A stretch of 64,000 nucleotides of DNA from Halichoerus grypus (lineage: Eukaryota; Chordata; Mammalia; Carnivora; Phocidae). Below, piece after piece: positions 23,461 to 34,498 of the stretch. The stretch is taken from the NCBI RefSeq assembly GCF_964656455.1, contig NC_135712.1, positions 99,362,294 through 99,426,293 of the forward strand, given 5' to 3'. Both the position numbers and the translations under genes were made by a program. The notes under the pieces were generated by a model. It worked only from the letters and a program-made list of their open reading frames with translations. It did no database searches and had not been told where the DNA came from. How positions within the stretch are numbered: the first letter of the stretch is position 1; every line of letters begins with the position of its first letter.

Positions 23461-23658
23461 TTAGGGCTCCTGGGTGGCTCAGTCGTTAAGTGTCTGCCTT
23501 TGGCTCAGGTCATGATCCCAGGGTCCTGGGATCGAGCCCCGCATCGGGCTCGCTGCTCAGCGGGAAGCCTGCTTCTCCTCCTCCACTCCCGCTGCTTGTG
23601 TTCCTGCTCTCGCTATCTCTGTCTCTGTCAAATAAATAAATAAAATCTTTAAAAAAAT
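23461..23658 (+). mobile_element. SINEC, young
   Basis: Near-consensus head and body. The duplication AATTATAACAAA is exact at 23449-23460 and 23659-23670. Confidence 0.96.
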
Positions 23659-23695
23659 AATTATAACAAAGTGTAACATAATTTACCTTAGGAGA

Positions 23696-23772
23696 TCATA
23701 TATATGTATATATACATATACATATATATGTGTGTGTGTGTATATATATAAAGATATATATATCTTTGTGAA
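23696..23772. repeat. TA/TG-rich microsatellite
   Basis: Mixed ATAT, CATA and GTGT units. Partly self-complementary, so likely to have grown by slippage. Confidence 0.85.
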
Positions 23773-24928
23773 TTACCAATGATAATGTCTAAGAAAGGCT
23801 TTTGTTGAAAATGCTAAAGAAAAGTTAGAGATGTACCTAAGTAAGCACTTTCTGTAATTCTGTTAATGGAGGGGTTCAGAATATGGAGATAGAAAGAATG
23901 CAGGTAAGGATAAAAAGAATAGGTGTTCTACTCTATGCAACCAAAATAGGGATGATTCCTAGTTCATTTTCTATTGTAAGATTCCACAAACAAGATCTTC
24001 CCTTTTTACTCATCTATTCATAGGCCAAGTTATACCTTCTTTCAACATATCCTAGAACCTGTACCTTTATTTTTTCCCGTTAAGGCATTTGATAAATCAA
24101 GAACCAATGGAAAAGTTAATGAACCTCTTCATGACCTACCCTCTCTCTTTTTGTTAAGTATACAGAAGTGATTTGGAATAAAAGTTGCTGGGAAATGCCA
24201 CTCACAGAATCTCAGTACCCACCATTATTCTTGGTTATAGAATAACTCGAATTGAGGGTGAAGCATCTTACTAAAAATGAAAGAAAGTTTAATTTGGGCT
24301 TTCATATTCAGCCCCCAATCCTATGTATTATCCACCTACTATAAAATGAATTGTAAATATCTTATCTCTACAAAACAATTTAAAACCCATTAAAGATTTC
24401 ATTATGTTAATATATTTGTGGCACAGAAATCATGAGGCAGGATGGTCTGAATATTTTACAAATAATGTGTTTTTCCCCTTTGAATATTTTACAAGTAATG
24501 TTAAATAATCACACCCCTGAGGTTAACAAAATTCCTTATCACCATATAAGCATCCAACTCAACACTTTGACTTCATGACCACAGTTCTTAGTTAGCCAAT
24601 TTAACATCCATTTAGAAGAAAGTTTTAGAGTCCCACTCTCGTGCTTAACAGGCTTCTTGAAAAAACAGGGAAAGATCTGCTTCTCTCTATTCTATATCCT
24701 TAAATCTATTTGACCTTGACTACAAAGAAATTGCTGCAAGCTGCCTGATCTTCTATTTAACATACTGATCTTCTATGAGATAAATTTATATGATAGGTAA
24801 CTAATAAACAGTTCTTGGTCCTCCTATAAATATTTTGAAGACTCAAAGTTATTTTCTACTTTTAATTCAAAACAACAGGAGCAACAAAACAAAAAAGCTG
24901 CCACATAAAATCCATTCTTAAACAGCCT

Positions 24929-24967
<39 letters not shown>

Positions 24968-26390
24968 TCCTAAAAAATAGCAAAATCTAGTATTTCCTAC
25001 ATAGGGATGGCATTCCTCCTTTCTGCAACATTGCACATAAACCCCATTTGTTTTATTCTAAATTGTATCGTGCTTTTCTATGAGTCCTAAAAATGCCAGT
25101 AGTTTCAGTAGCAATTTGCCACTTGACAAAACTCCAAGTAACACTGTAGTATGCCACTTGCAAGTAGTGCTATGTTTATCCAGAGGAAATTAAGAGGAGG
25201 TGCCAAAATCCAATTATGAAGTACTAGAATTTCAGCACCTAATTCCCGAGTGCTACTATCAGCATAAATTCACTGACTGTGTGTTTCCGTAACAGTCTGC
25301 CAGGTATTGAAACTGTAACATACCATCTCTCATGTGAATTCCATGAACAACAAGTGACTTCATGAGCTTGAATAGCTCCAGATGATTATGCATAAAATTT
25401 CTGCTCATTAGTAAAAGGTGTCAACTTCTGCTATAAGATCTCCCAGATAGAAAATTAACATAATTTTCTCACCCAGCATGTATACTTCCTACACATGAAA
25501 AATAATTTGAGGTCCCACTTTCTCAGCCTGCTCTGTGGTGCCAGAAAAAAATATGTATATCTTTTGACTCCACACTATTACACATTTAGGATTTAGGATT
25601 TTTTTTATCTTAAGCCAAGGCGCTCAAGCCAACTCAGAATCTTTATACTTACCCAGAGTCAGCTAAATTTTCCATTTCTACAATAGTTACTCCAAATTTT
25701 ATCACTCTTTTCCAGTATTAATCCCTATCACTGTCCCCTATCATCTCAAGTGATGACCTCATCTTGTACAATCCAGATCAAATAGACACTATCTAGCATC
25801 AACTGCCCAATTTCCCAACCCTACATCTAAAAACATTTCTGAAATAGTACTCATTGTTGGCTATGCCATGACCTTGTCAAAAGAGCCATGCTTTTTTCTT
25901 TTCCAAGGCTAACCCATTACCTCAGATCTATTTACAGTGCTATTCATTTTGCATTCTCAGGAAACATTCTCCAACACTTACACTTTCTCTCTTGAATATT
26001 TCTTTCTCACGATTCTTCCTCATCAGTCTTTAATTCCTCTATGTGATTCCCATTCTAAAATACACTATTTTCTGAAATTTTCTTTTTTAAATATTTAACA
26101 GCTATACTTTATTATTTTAATAATAATAATAGCAATAATAATGATGAGATAGAAACAAAAATAATAGTGGCAAACAAGTAACCATCACCCACTGTTCCTA
26201 TTACTTCTTTTTTATCATGGCATCATTTGACAGATGTATTTCTTCCAACACTCCACTCAGTACTGGTGTTTTTACATTGTTAGGAACTTTATTATTATGG
26301 AATTTTTTTTTTTTTAAATCGCAGTTGTTAAATGGATAAGAAAAAGGACCAAAAACAAAAAAATCAGATCAAAACCACACAGTTGGTAGA
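23773..26390. other. Unassigned sequence with one (TA)n tract, no gene seen
   Basis: About 2.6 kb with few recognisable repeats. Frames are short. CT-rich sequence at 25690-26070 may be a decayed ancient repeat. This is one of the longest stretches free of young insertions in the window. Confidence 0.45.
24931..24960. repeat. (TA)n microsatellite
   Basis: About 15 AT units, uninterrupted. Confidence 0.92.
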
Positions 26391-27600
26391 AGAGAAAGGC
26401 TCTAAAACAACTTCCTCTTGTTTGTTTTCAGCAGTTTAACTATGATTTTCGTAAGTCTTACCTTCTTTGTATTTATCTGGTATGAGGTTCCCATAACTTC
26501 CTGTAGTTGATATCTTTCTCAAACTATGAGAAACTGAATAATTTTTCCCTTCTAAATATTCCCTATACCCTTATATCCTTTCTCTTCTGAGTCTCTAATC
26601 GCATGTATGGTAGAATATTTAATATTGTTCCACAGGCCACCAAAACTTGGTTCAATACTTTTTTCAATCCTTTTTATCCTCTTCAGAATGAAAAACTGCT
26701 ATTCATACATCTTTAAATTGACTAACTCCTCTGATACTCCAGAATCTATCAAAAAAATTAAATATTTGTTTGTTTTAATTTCAGATATTGTACTTTTTAG
26801 TTCCAGAATTTTCATTTGGTCCTTTTTTAGCTTCCTTCTCTCTGTTGATAATCCTAATCTGTTTGCTCATCATGGTCATCTTTGTCCTTAATTTTTAAGC
26901 ATAAAGAGATAAAGGTGGTGACAGAGGCACAGGGAGAGAGAGGTAGAAATAGGGCAGGGGAGAGGGAGAGAGTGAATAGATATAATAACTTCTCTAAAAT
27001 CTTCATTGGCTAATTTGAACTCTAAATTATATTAAATTCTGTTTTTCTTAGGTATCCAATAATTTTAGATTTTATGGTGAGCATTGTAAGTGATAGACTG
27101 AAAGGAGTTTGGGGTCTATAGTTTAAAAATGTTTTCATTTTTTTTTCCTGGCAGAGAGTTAAAATTCCTTAGTCCAAGGTCATAGTCTTTACTTCAGAAT
27201 GTGATCCTTATTCCTAAATTATGGTTTTATGAAGTCTCAGCTGAATATCTGGAGTGCTCAGTGAAGTGTCTTCTTGCACTGACTAGGCTAAACTCAACAA
27301 GTCTGAGCCCTGTATGACCTCTGATACCTTTCTTTAACTCAGTTTGACAGGAAGCACACTTGATAGCATTCAAGGAGACCAACCATGCAAGAAGCAACCA
27401 AATGCTTGGTCAAGGCACTGAAAGGAACTACCATGCAGACTCCTGCCCCAGCCCCTCCTAGTGGTATCCTGCAGCCCAAATTCCAGTTGCATTAGTAGCC
27501 CCAATTTCTGATCAATCATGCCTCCTAAGCTCATTGAGACCACTATTCTCTGTTTGGACTTCAAGTCACTAGGCCACAGTCAACAAAACTTGACCACAGG
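26391..27600 (-). mobile_element. Old L1 5' region (L1M-type), diverged
   Basis: Minus-strand wording matches the region upstream of or within ORF1 of old L1M elements ('ttcagatattgtactttttag', 'ttccagaattttcatttggtcc') with T-rich sequence as expected. It then grades into probable 5'UTR (27030-27560). The 94-codon plus-strand frame 26607-26891 is an antisense read of this relic. Limits are approximate. Confidence 0.5.
26900..26978 (+). repeat. GA-rich low-complexity tract
   Basis: Purine-rich (GGGAGAGAG) patch inside the L1 relic. It could be the remnant body of a SINEC, but no head is present. Confidence 0.5.
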
Positions 27601-27953
27601 AAGAATACAAAGGTAGATGTGGACCAACCGTGTGTTTATGTTTGCTCAAAGGCACTATCTAGCTTAACTGCTTTTCTATTGCCTGAAAACTCTTACCTTA
27701 TATATTTTATAGTAGATTCCAGCCAGACTGTATTATCACTACAGTTAATTAATCATAACCAGAATGAACAAATGCCTGAAATTTCACCTATCCTGAGCAA
27801 TAAAGTGAAAAATAAGTGATTTCATATTAATGTTCTTTAAATATCATGGACTAGGTTTATATAACTGGAAGTAGAAATAATACTGAGAATTATCTGGCAA
27901 TTTTGCCATAGTTGACAGGAAGAAGTAAATGACCAATGAATTTACTTAAAATT

Positions 27954-27955
<2 letters not shown>

Positions 27956-27986
<31 letters not shown>
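27956..27986. repeat. (CA)n microsatellite
   Basis: About 15 CA units. Confidence 0.92.
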
Positions 27987-27990
<4 letters not shown>

Positions 27991-28448
27991 GAAAAATTGT
28001 ATATCCTTTAAGAAGCTTAAAGGTTAAAAGGTTAAAAATAAATTACATTTAACCCTTAACTTTTGATTATCCATGACATGATCATTCATACTTAAGATGC
28101 ATCAGAGAACTAGACTTGTACCTAAAAAAGTGACTGATTCTCTGTAAATATAATTTTCTTTGTGGAAAAAAGTATTGAGTCTATGAGCATGTCCTCTTTA
28201 AATAATTAAGAGGAAGTAATGGAATTCCACTGATAAAATATAGCCAGGATGGTAACAAAGAATGTTCAGGTTCTGGTGTTACTTATTCTAGGCTACCATT
28301 CCAAAATCTTTGTTCTCCCTTCCCTAACCTAATCCAGGAATTAAAGTAATATTATTTTACAACCCAAGAGTATATTATTTGGTAAACTCATCTACGGTCA
28401 AAGAGTGAATCAGCTAACCTTTGATATTTCCAAATCAGGAAAACACAT

Positions 28449-28468
28449 TCGGATGTTAACATCCGAAA
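28449..28468. repeat. Perfect 20-bp palindrome
   Basis: TTCGGATGTTAACATCCGAA reads identically on both strands, with GTTAAC at its centre. No spacer. Confidence 0.95.
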
Positions 28469-28856
28469 TGACCTTAAACACAAGCACCATTCAAAGGCAA
28501 CTACAGGGCACACTTCAACTACCGCTATTTTAATATGCACTAGAGGGCTCATTAATTAGAATAATTTTTCAGTGGTAAAATGAGTGATGTTTATGATATA
28601 TAGCTGGTTAGAATTTTATAGGCACTTTACCCTTGATGTGAATGGGAGTGTCCAGCACCTTCCAAGGAGCACTGCAGCTCAGGAGTAACATTTGTGTCCC
28701 CTACATAAACGTGGATCCTATTTCCTAATGTGACTGGAAAATTACTTATCTCCCATTAAGTAATTTGCTTTCAAACATATCTTTTGTACAAGGGAAAGCA
28801 GAAGTACCCCAAATTTACAGATTTACAGAAAGCCTGAATGATGATTCTATGCCTGC

Positions 28857-28858
<2 letters not shown>

Positions 28859-28885
<27 letters not shown>
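28859..28885. repeat. Poly(A) run
   Basis: About 27 A residues without an attached SINE or L1 body. It may be the tail of a body-less insertion. Confidence 0.85.
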
Positions 28886-28888
<3 letters not shown>

Positions 28889-29887
28889 CAAGAAAAGAAA
28901 AAAATATTTGCTCGTGTGAAGTATTTCCAACATGAGTAACAAAACTTGCTCTCGTTGTTATAAATCACTTGGTTACTGGGATACAAAAGAAGAAAGATAT
29001 GGCTTATACTAGCCTATAATTATCTGAATTATAGATATTTCTCAAAAAGAACATGACAGTGATTTAAGGAATATATGGGTTTAGTATGATTCCCACACAT
29101 CCTGTTTTTATTTTGAATTACAGATTGAGGAATGCACCTCATGTAAAGATCATAGACTTTTTTCTACAACCAGTTCCATGCTGCAATAATCTAGTTTTTC
29201 TTTCTTCAGGTTTAAGCAGCTTCAGATCTCAAAGGACGCATTAAACATAGATTTATTGTATGATTTCACCTAGTATGTAGTGGAAAAAAGATAACTGGGG
29301 ATCACGTTACTTACCCAGCATTAGCATAAAATTAGACACATCTGCCAAATATATAATTGCTCCATTTTCATTTTGAACATATTCTCAAGAATAAAATGAA
29401 CAAAATGTAAAAACTACTTCAACCCAAATCAAAACTGAATCTAAGGATACCATGTATGTATACACAAAAATCTGCACCGCATTTTAAGATTTTATTTAAA
29501 CGTGTTAACGTGGTGTAATATTAGTTTCAGGTGTACAATCTAGTGATTCAACACTTCCATACAGCACCAGGTGCTCATTACAACAAGTGCACTCCTTAAT
29601 CCCCAACACCTATTTCACCCATACCTCCACCCACCTCCCCTCTGGTAGCCATCAATTTGTTCTCTATACTTAAGAGTCTCTTTCTTGGTTGGCCTCTGTC
29701 TCTTTCTTTTTTCCTTTGCTTGTTCATTTTGTTTTTTAAATTCCACATATGAGTGAAATCAAATGGTATTTATCTTTTTCTGACTGACATATTTCACTTA
29801 GCATACTTATTTCACTTAGCGTACTCCATTCCCATCATTGCAAATGACAAGATTTCATTTCTTTCATGGTTGAGTAATATTCCTCTT

Positions 29888-29910
29888 TGTGTGTGTGTGT
29901 GTGTGTGTGT
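29888..29910. repeat. (GT)n microsatellite
   Basis: About 11 GT units inside the L1 3' region, at the same L1 position as the CA tract at 63668. Confidence 0.9.
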
Positions 29911-29927
29911 ACACAGAGTATATCTTT

Positions 29928-30128
29928 TTTTCTTTTTTTAAAGATTTTATTTATTTATTTGACAGAGAGAGACACGGCGAGAGAGGGAACACAAGCAGGG
30001 GGAGTGGGAGAGGGAGAAGCAGGCTTCCAGCTGAGCAGGGAGCCCGATGCGGGGCTCGATCCCAGGACTCCGGGATCATGACCTGAGCCGAAGGCAGACG
30101 CTTAACGACTGAGCCACCCAGGCGCCCC
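29928..30128 (-). mobile_element. SINEC, young
   Basis: Near-consensus. The duplication CAGAGTATATCTTT is exact at 29914-29927 and 30129-30142. Inserted in the L1 ORF2 end. Confidence 0.96.
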
Positions 30129-30142
30129 CAGAGTATATCTTT

Positions 30143-31361
30143 ATTCATTCATTAGTCGATGGATACTTGGGATGTTTCCATAATTTGGCTCTTGTAGATA
30201 ACGCTGCTATAAACATCAGGGTGTATATATCCCTCTGAATTAGTATTTTTGTATTCTTTTGGCAAATACCAGTAGTGCAATTGCTGGATTGTAAGGTAGT
30301 TCTATTTTTAACTTTTTGAGGCACCTCCATACTGTTTTCCACAGTAGCTGCACCAGTTTGCATTCCCACCAACAGTGTAAGAAGGTCCCCCTTTCTCTGC
30401 ATCCAAAACCTGCTGTTTGTTTTTGATTTTAGCCATTCTGACAGGTGTGAGGTGGTATCTCATTGTAGTTTTGTTTTGTATTTCTTTGATCAGTGACGAT
30501 GAGCATCTTTTCATGTGTCTATTGACCATCTGTATGTTTTCTTTGGAAAAGTATCTATTCATGTGTTCTGCCCATTTTTTAACTGGATTATTTGGTTTGG
30601 GATTGTTGAGTTTGAGAAGTTCTTCATATATTTTGGACACCAACCCTTTATTATCAGATAAGACATTTGCAAATATCTTCTCCCAGCCTGTAGGTTACCT
30701 TTTAGTTTTGTTGACTGTTTCCTTTGCTGTGCAGAAGGATATTATTTTTTTTTAAGATTTTATTTTATTTTATTTGTTTGAGAGAGAGAGACAGAGAGAG
30801 CAAGTAAAGGGAGAGGGAGACAAGAAGACTCCCCACTGAGTGGGGAGCCTGATGTGGGGCTTGATCCCAGGACCCAGAGATCATGACCCAATCGAAATCA
30901 AGAGCCAGACCCTTAACCGATCGAGCCACCAGGCACCCCAGAAGCATTCTGTTTTGATGCAGTCCCAATAGTTTATTTTTGCTTTTGTTTCCGTTGCCTC
31001 AAGAGACATCTCTGGAAAGAAGTTGCTACAACTAATGTCCAAGAGATTACTGCCTGTGTTCTCCTCTGGAGTTTTATGGTTTCCTGTCTCACTTTTAGGT
31101 CTTTAATCCATTTTGAATTTTTTGTGTATTGTGTAAAAAAGTGGTCCAGTTTCATTCTTTGGCATGTTCCTGTCCAGTTTTCCCAACACCATTTGTTGAA
31201 GAGACTTTTTCCCATTGGATATTCTTTCTTGCTTTCTCAAAGAGTAATTCTGGATTCATTTCTCGTTTTTCTATTCTGTTCCACTGATCTCTATGTCTAT
31301 TTTTATGCCAGTACCATACTGTTTTGATCACTATAGCTTTGTAATATAATTTGAAGTCCAA
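30143..31361 (-). pseudogene. L1 ORF2p C-terminal remnant
   Basis: Open stretches 30308-30643, 30973-31215 and 31152-31361 on the minus strand translate to L1 ORF2 protein C-terminal sequence. Recognisable are a [13 protein letters not shown] segment, an '[10 protein letters not shown]' segment near the C-terminus, a '[10 protein letters not shown]' segment and an 'LYYKA' segment. In the intact protein this lies after the reverse transcriptase, including the cysteine-rich region. Frames are broken between the stretches, and the SINE at 30744-30938 separates the first from the others. Not functional. Confidence 0.9.
30744..30938 (-). mobile_element. SINEC, older
   Basis: Diverged body (ATCGAAATCAAGAGCCAGAC). 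Imperfect duplication CAGAAGGATATT (30732) against CAGAAGCATTCT (30939). Older than the SINE at 29928 in the same L1. Confidence 0.9.
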
Positions 31362-31380
31362 AATTGTGCACTGCCATTTT

Positions 31381-32793
31381 TTTTCTTTTTAAATAATCAC
31401 ATCTAAATCACATGATATCATAAGAACCATGAGTCTAAGCAATGCATTGCTTGTATGTTTTTATTTAAAATGTTTAATAACTTCCAATGTAAATATTACA
31501 TAATGGGACAAGTAATATACAGATGGCTGTGAAAATAGTTTAATATTTTTTAGGTGCAAACTTAACCATGTCTCATGATTTGACACCTGAAAATGAATCC
31601 TATCATTCATACTTCATAATTTAGAAAATAATGTTAAGCGTCTGAAAATTTTTCTAATCTACTATACAAAAAAGCAACTCCAAAGTGATTAAATACATTC
31701 CAAACCTCAGCCTCTTATTCAAATAAATTATAATTTGATACTATAAGTCATTTTAACAGAAATTGACCTCTTTTTATTTTAATTACAACACTTTATCAAA
31801 ATATATTTTCCAACCCAGTGTGATATAAATCAATTCCCAGCCTCCTTAGAAGTGTCTGTCCACAGGCAATCACCCCCTTGCCTGGGCCTCAAATTACACA
31901 GGCTTCCAGGCTCCACACCTGGAATGAATTGAAAACTTATCCCTTGACCCCAGTTCCATTAAAAGAAAAATGTTGCAATGTATTATGAGAAGATAATATG
32001 ATGGATATCTTATAAACTAAGTCTGTCTTCATAGTAATCCAGGCTATAATCAGGCAGATCTGGTACTATCAGTTATTGCTAGTAGGATTTTTTTTTTCCT
32101 TTGCCATAGTTGTGATAACTACAAAGCTAACTATTCCTTGTTCACAAGTCCTTGTTAGACAATCAGCCAATTTAAGATGTAATACTCTTTTTTTTTTCTG
32201 GCAAGACTCATTCCTGAAAATAGGATCCTACTACCCAATGGCATATGTTGATAAGCACAATCTATTCTATTTACCTTTTTGGGTCCCTCACTATAGTTTC
32301 TTGAATTTCTACTATGAATATTAAAATATAAAATGTTATTATCTTAACCCTTTGGATCCTGTGCTTTATCTACCACCAAATCCCTTCTCTCAGGCCCTCC
32401 AATCAAAAGTCTGACAACTCAGTACTTGGCCTGCCCTTAGTGGGAGATGTCTTATTCCATTCCAATTCCCATGTTTCTCTTCATTTTACAATAGAGTATA
32501 CTAGCAGTAGCCTAAACTCAAAATATTTGTCACTTATAAATGTACATAAGTCACCTATTCAAGGAAAATATGCTGCAATAAGCCCTTGGCCCTATAATCT
32601 GATAACTACTAAAATTAATGATTAAATAAGCAGAACCAGATTTTCTTTTTGTAAAATAAATTTTCTTAAAAATAAATTTTCTTATTTAAGGCTATATTTA
32701 TACCACTTTTCCAGAATAAAGGATATGCCTCAGAACAGTGAGCTAGCTTATACAATATCCCATATGAGTAAGCACAATTGAAAATCCTGGAAA
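31381..32793. other. Unassigned sequence, no gene seen
   Basis: Unique-looking. The frames at 32076-32324 and 32440-32625 have mixed composition but no motif, start context or splice support. Confidence 0.45.
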
Positions 32794-32808
32794 AGATGTA
32801 AATCAAGT

Positions 32809-33007
32809 GGGGCACCTGGGTGGCTCAGTCGTTAAGAGTCTGCCTTCGGCTCAGGTCATGATCCCAGGGTCCTGGGATCGAGCCCCACATCGGGCTCCCT
32901 GCTCCGCGGGAAGCCTGCTTCTCCCTCTCCCACTCCCCCTGCTTGTGTTCCCTCTCTCGCTGTGTCTCTCTCTGTCAAATAAATAAATAAAACCTTTAAA
33001 AAAAAAA
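32809..33007 (+). mobile_element. SINEC, young
   Basis: Near-consensus. The duplication AGATGTAAATCAAGT is exact at 32794-32808 and 33008-33022. Confidence 0.97.
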
Positions 33008-33022
33008 AGATGTAAATCAAGT

Positions 33023-33343
33023 AATTTCCACTTCAAAAGGAAGTGACAGGTAGTAAGACATCTGTTTCCAAGATTAAAAAAATTAAATACATATCAAAAA
33101 ATGAATTGCTTCTGTAGAAATATATATATGATATCTAGATGTGGAAAATTACAAAATATACTGATTAATGAAATAAAGAAAATATAAATAAATTTATTTA
33201 TTGAATGTTCCAATCCATGAACATGAATTTGCCCAATTCATTTAAGTATTCAAAGATTTTGTTTTTCATATAGCTTCTTTTGCATTATCTTTATAAGTAA
33301 TCAACTCATCTGAAAATAAAGATGATTCACTGATTTTGTTTAA

Positions 33344-33346
<3 letters not shown>
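33023..33346. other. Unassigned AT-rich sequence
   Basis: No repeat family or frame recognised. Confidence 0.4.
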
Positions 33347-33408
<62 letters not shown>

Positions 33409-33459
33409 AGGTAGATAGGCAGGAAAGATGATAGATAGATGTCCAGATAGATAGATGGC

Positions 33460-33496
<37 letters not shown>

Positions 33497-33530
33497 GATA
33501 GATAAATAAACAGACAAAGAGATAGATATG
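33347..33530. repeat. Compound microsatellite (TA)n-(CA)n-(GATA)n
   Basis: About 22 TA units (33347-33390), seven CA units (to 33404), then irregular GATA units with a pure block of about ten at 33460-33496. The minus-strand frame across it is only a translation of the repeat. Confidence 0.96.
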
Positions 33531-34273
33531 AACCATTTCTTTGTAAGATATTCCTAACTAAAGCAACATATAGTCCATAGAATCTTAGTTTTTCTTATTC
33601 TTGTTATCAGTTAATTTATGGAAATCTATGGTCAAGTGTGATCAGAATACTTATATTGCCTGAGCGATAATTAAAAGTAGGTCAAGTTAATTCCAGAGTT
33701 GAAGTGACAACAATTTTAACTGAAAGCAAAACAGAAAACAAACAGTAGAAGATGCTAACGAAAGATGATATAAATGCAATGTCTCCTGTTACTTAACTAC
33801 TTCTATTCTCTTTCCATATGCAGTTTTCATTTTAGCCAAAATGAAAGAAACTTCTTCTTTCACAAAGATGATCATTTTTTTTCTTTTCTTTTCTTTAATT
33901 ATTGTTATCCTACTATTTTTGCTACATGGATTAGTCACCTTCCTACATAGAAAACTCATTTTCTGGTGATTACCATCATACCATTAAAAAAATTAAAAAA
34001 TGAAAATAGTATATCAGTTTTTTTAAAGCATTTTGCTATTAGTAATAGAAATTGGAATTAAACAGGCTTAATCAAGAAACATAATTTATCAGTTTAAGTA
34101 ACAGTAAAGTTCAAGAGTGTATCCAAATTTAAACACCATTTGACCCAAATGTTACACATTACAAAAAGTTTTGAATCTCTGAAAAATTCGTCCTAGATCT
34201 GCCATTCTCCATGTGTGTATCCGGCCTTAGGAGGACTTCCAAGAAATAGCAGAAGCACTTTCAAACATCATAT
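33531..34273. other. Unassigned sequence, no gene seen
   Basis: AT-rich, with a TTTTC-rich patch at 33878-33894. No repeat family or coding signal recognised. Confidence 0.45.
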
Positions 34274-34291
34274 CAAAATATTCTTACTTTT

Positions 34292-34480
34292 TTTTTTTTA
34301 ATTTTATTTATTTGACAGAGAGAGACACAGCGAGAGAGGGAACACAAGCAGGGGGAGCGGGAGAGGGAGAAGCAGGCTTCCCGCTGAGCAGGGAGCCTGA
34401 TGCGGGACTCGATCCCAGGACCCTGGGATCATGACCTGAGCTGAAGGCAGACTCTTAATGACTGAGCCACCCAGGCACCC
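34292..34480 (-). mobile_element. SINEC, young
   Basis: Near-consensus. An exact 18-base duplication, CAAAATATTCTTACTTTT, lies at 34274-34291 and 34481-34498. Confidence 0.97.
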
Positions 34481-34498
34481 CAAAATATTCTTACTTTT

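Larger units (their letters stand above)
27601..29470. other. Unassigned sequence, no gene seen
   Basis: Unique-looking sequence containing a (CA)n tract (27956), a 20-bp palindrome (28449) and a long A run (28859). The short frames at 27619 and 28771 are not supported by any coding feature. Confidence 0.45.
29487..31372 (-). mobile_element. Carnivore L1, 5'-truncated, split by two SINEs
   Basis: Minus strand: 3'UTR at 29487-29740, then ORF2 from its C-terminus (about 29780) back to roughly 31372 in the region after the reverse transcriptase. Two SINEs (29928-30128 and 30744-30938) interrupt it, so the L1 itself is about 1.5 kb. Flanks TGCACCGCATTTT (29473) and TGCACTGCCATTTT (31367) look like a decayed target duplication. 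A (GT)n tract lies at 29888-29910. The relatively well-preserved frames suggest middle age. Confidence 0.9.

Noticed and set aside
29887..30086. Frames with DFIYLFDRERHSERGNTSRG-type text (also at 32851, 38803, 46562, 60730, 61199)
   Set aside because: These are antisense translations of the same SINE.
33266..33517. Frame of repeated IYLS and IYIY units resembling a membrane peptide
   Set aside because: Translation of GATA and TA microsatellite sequence.
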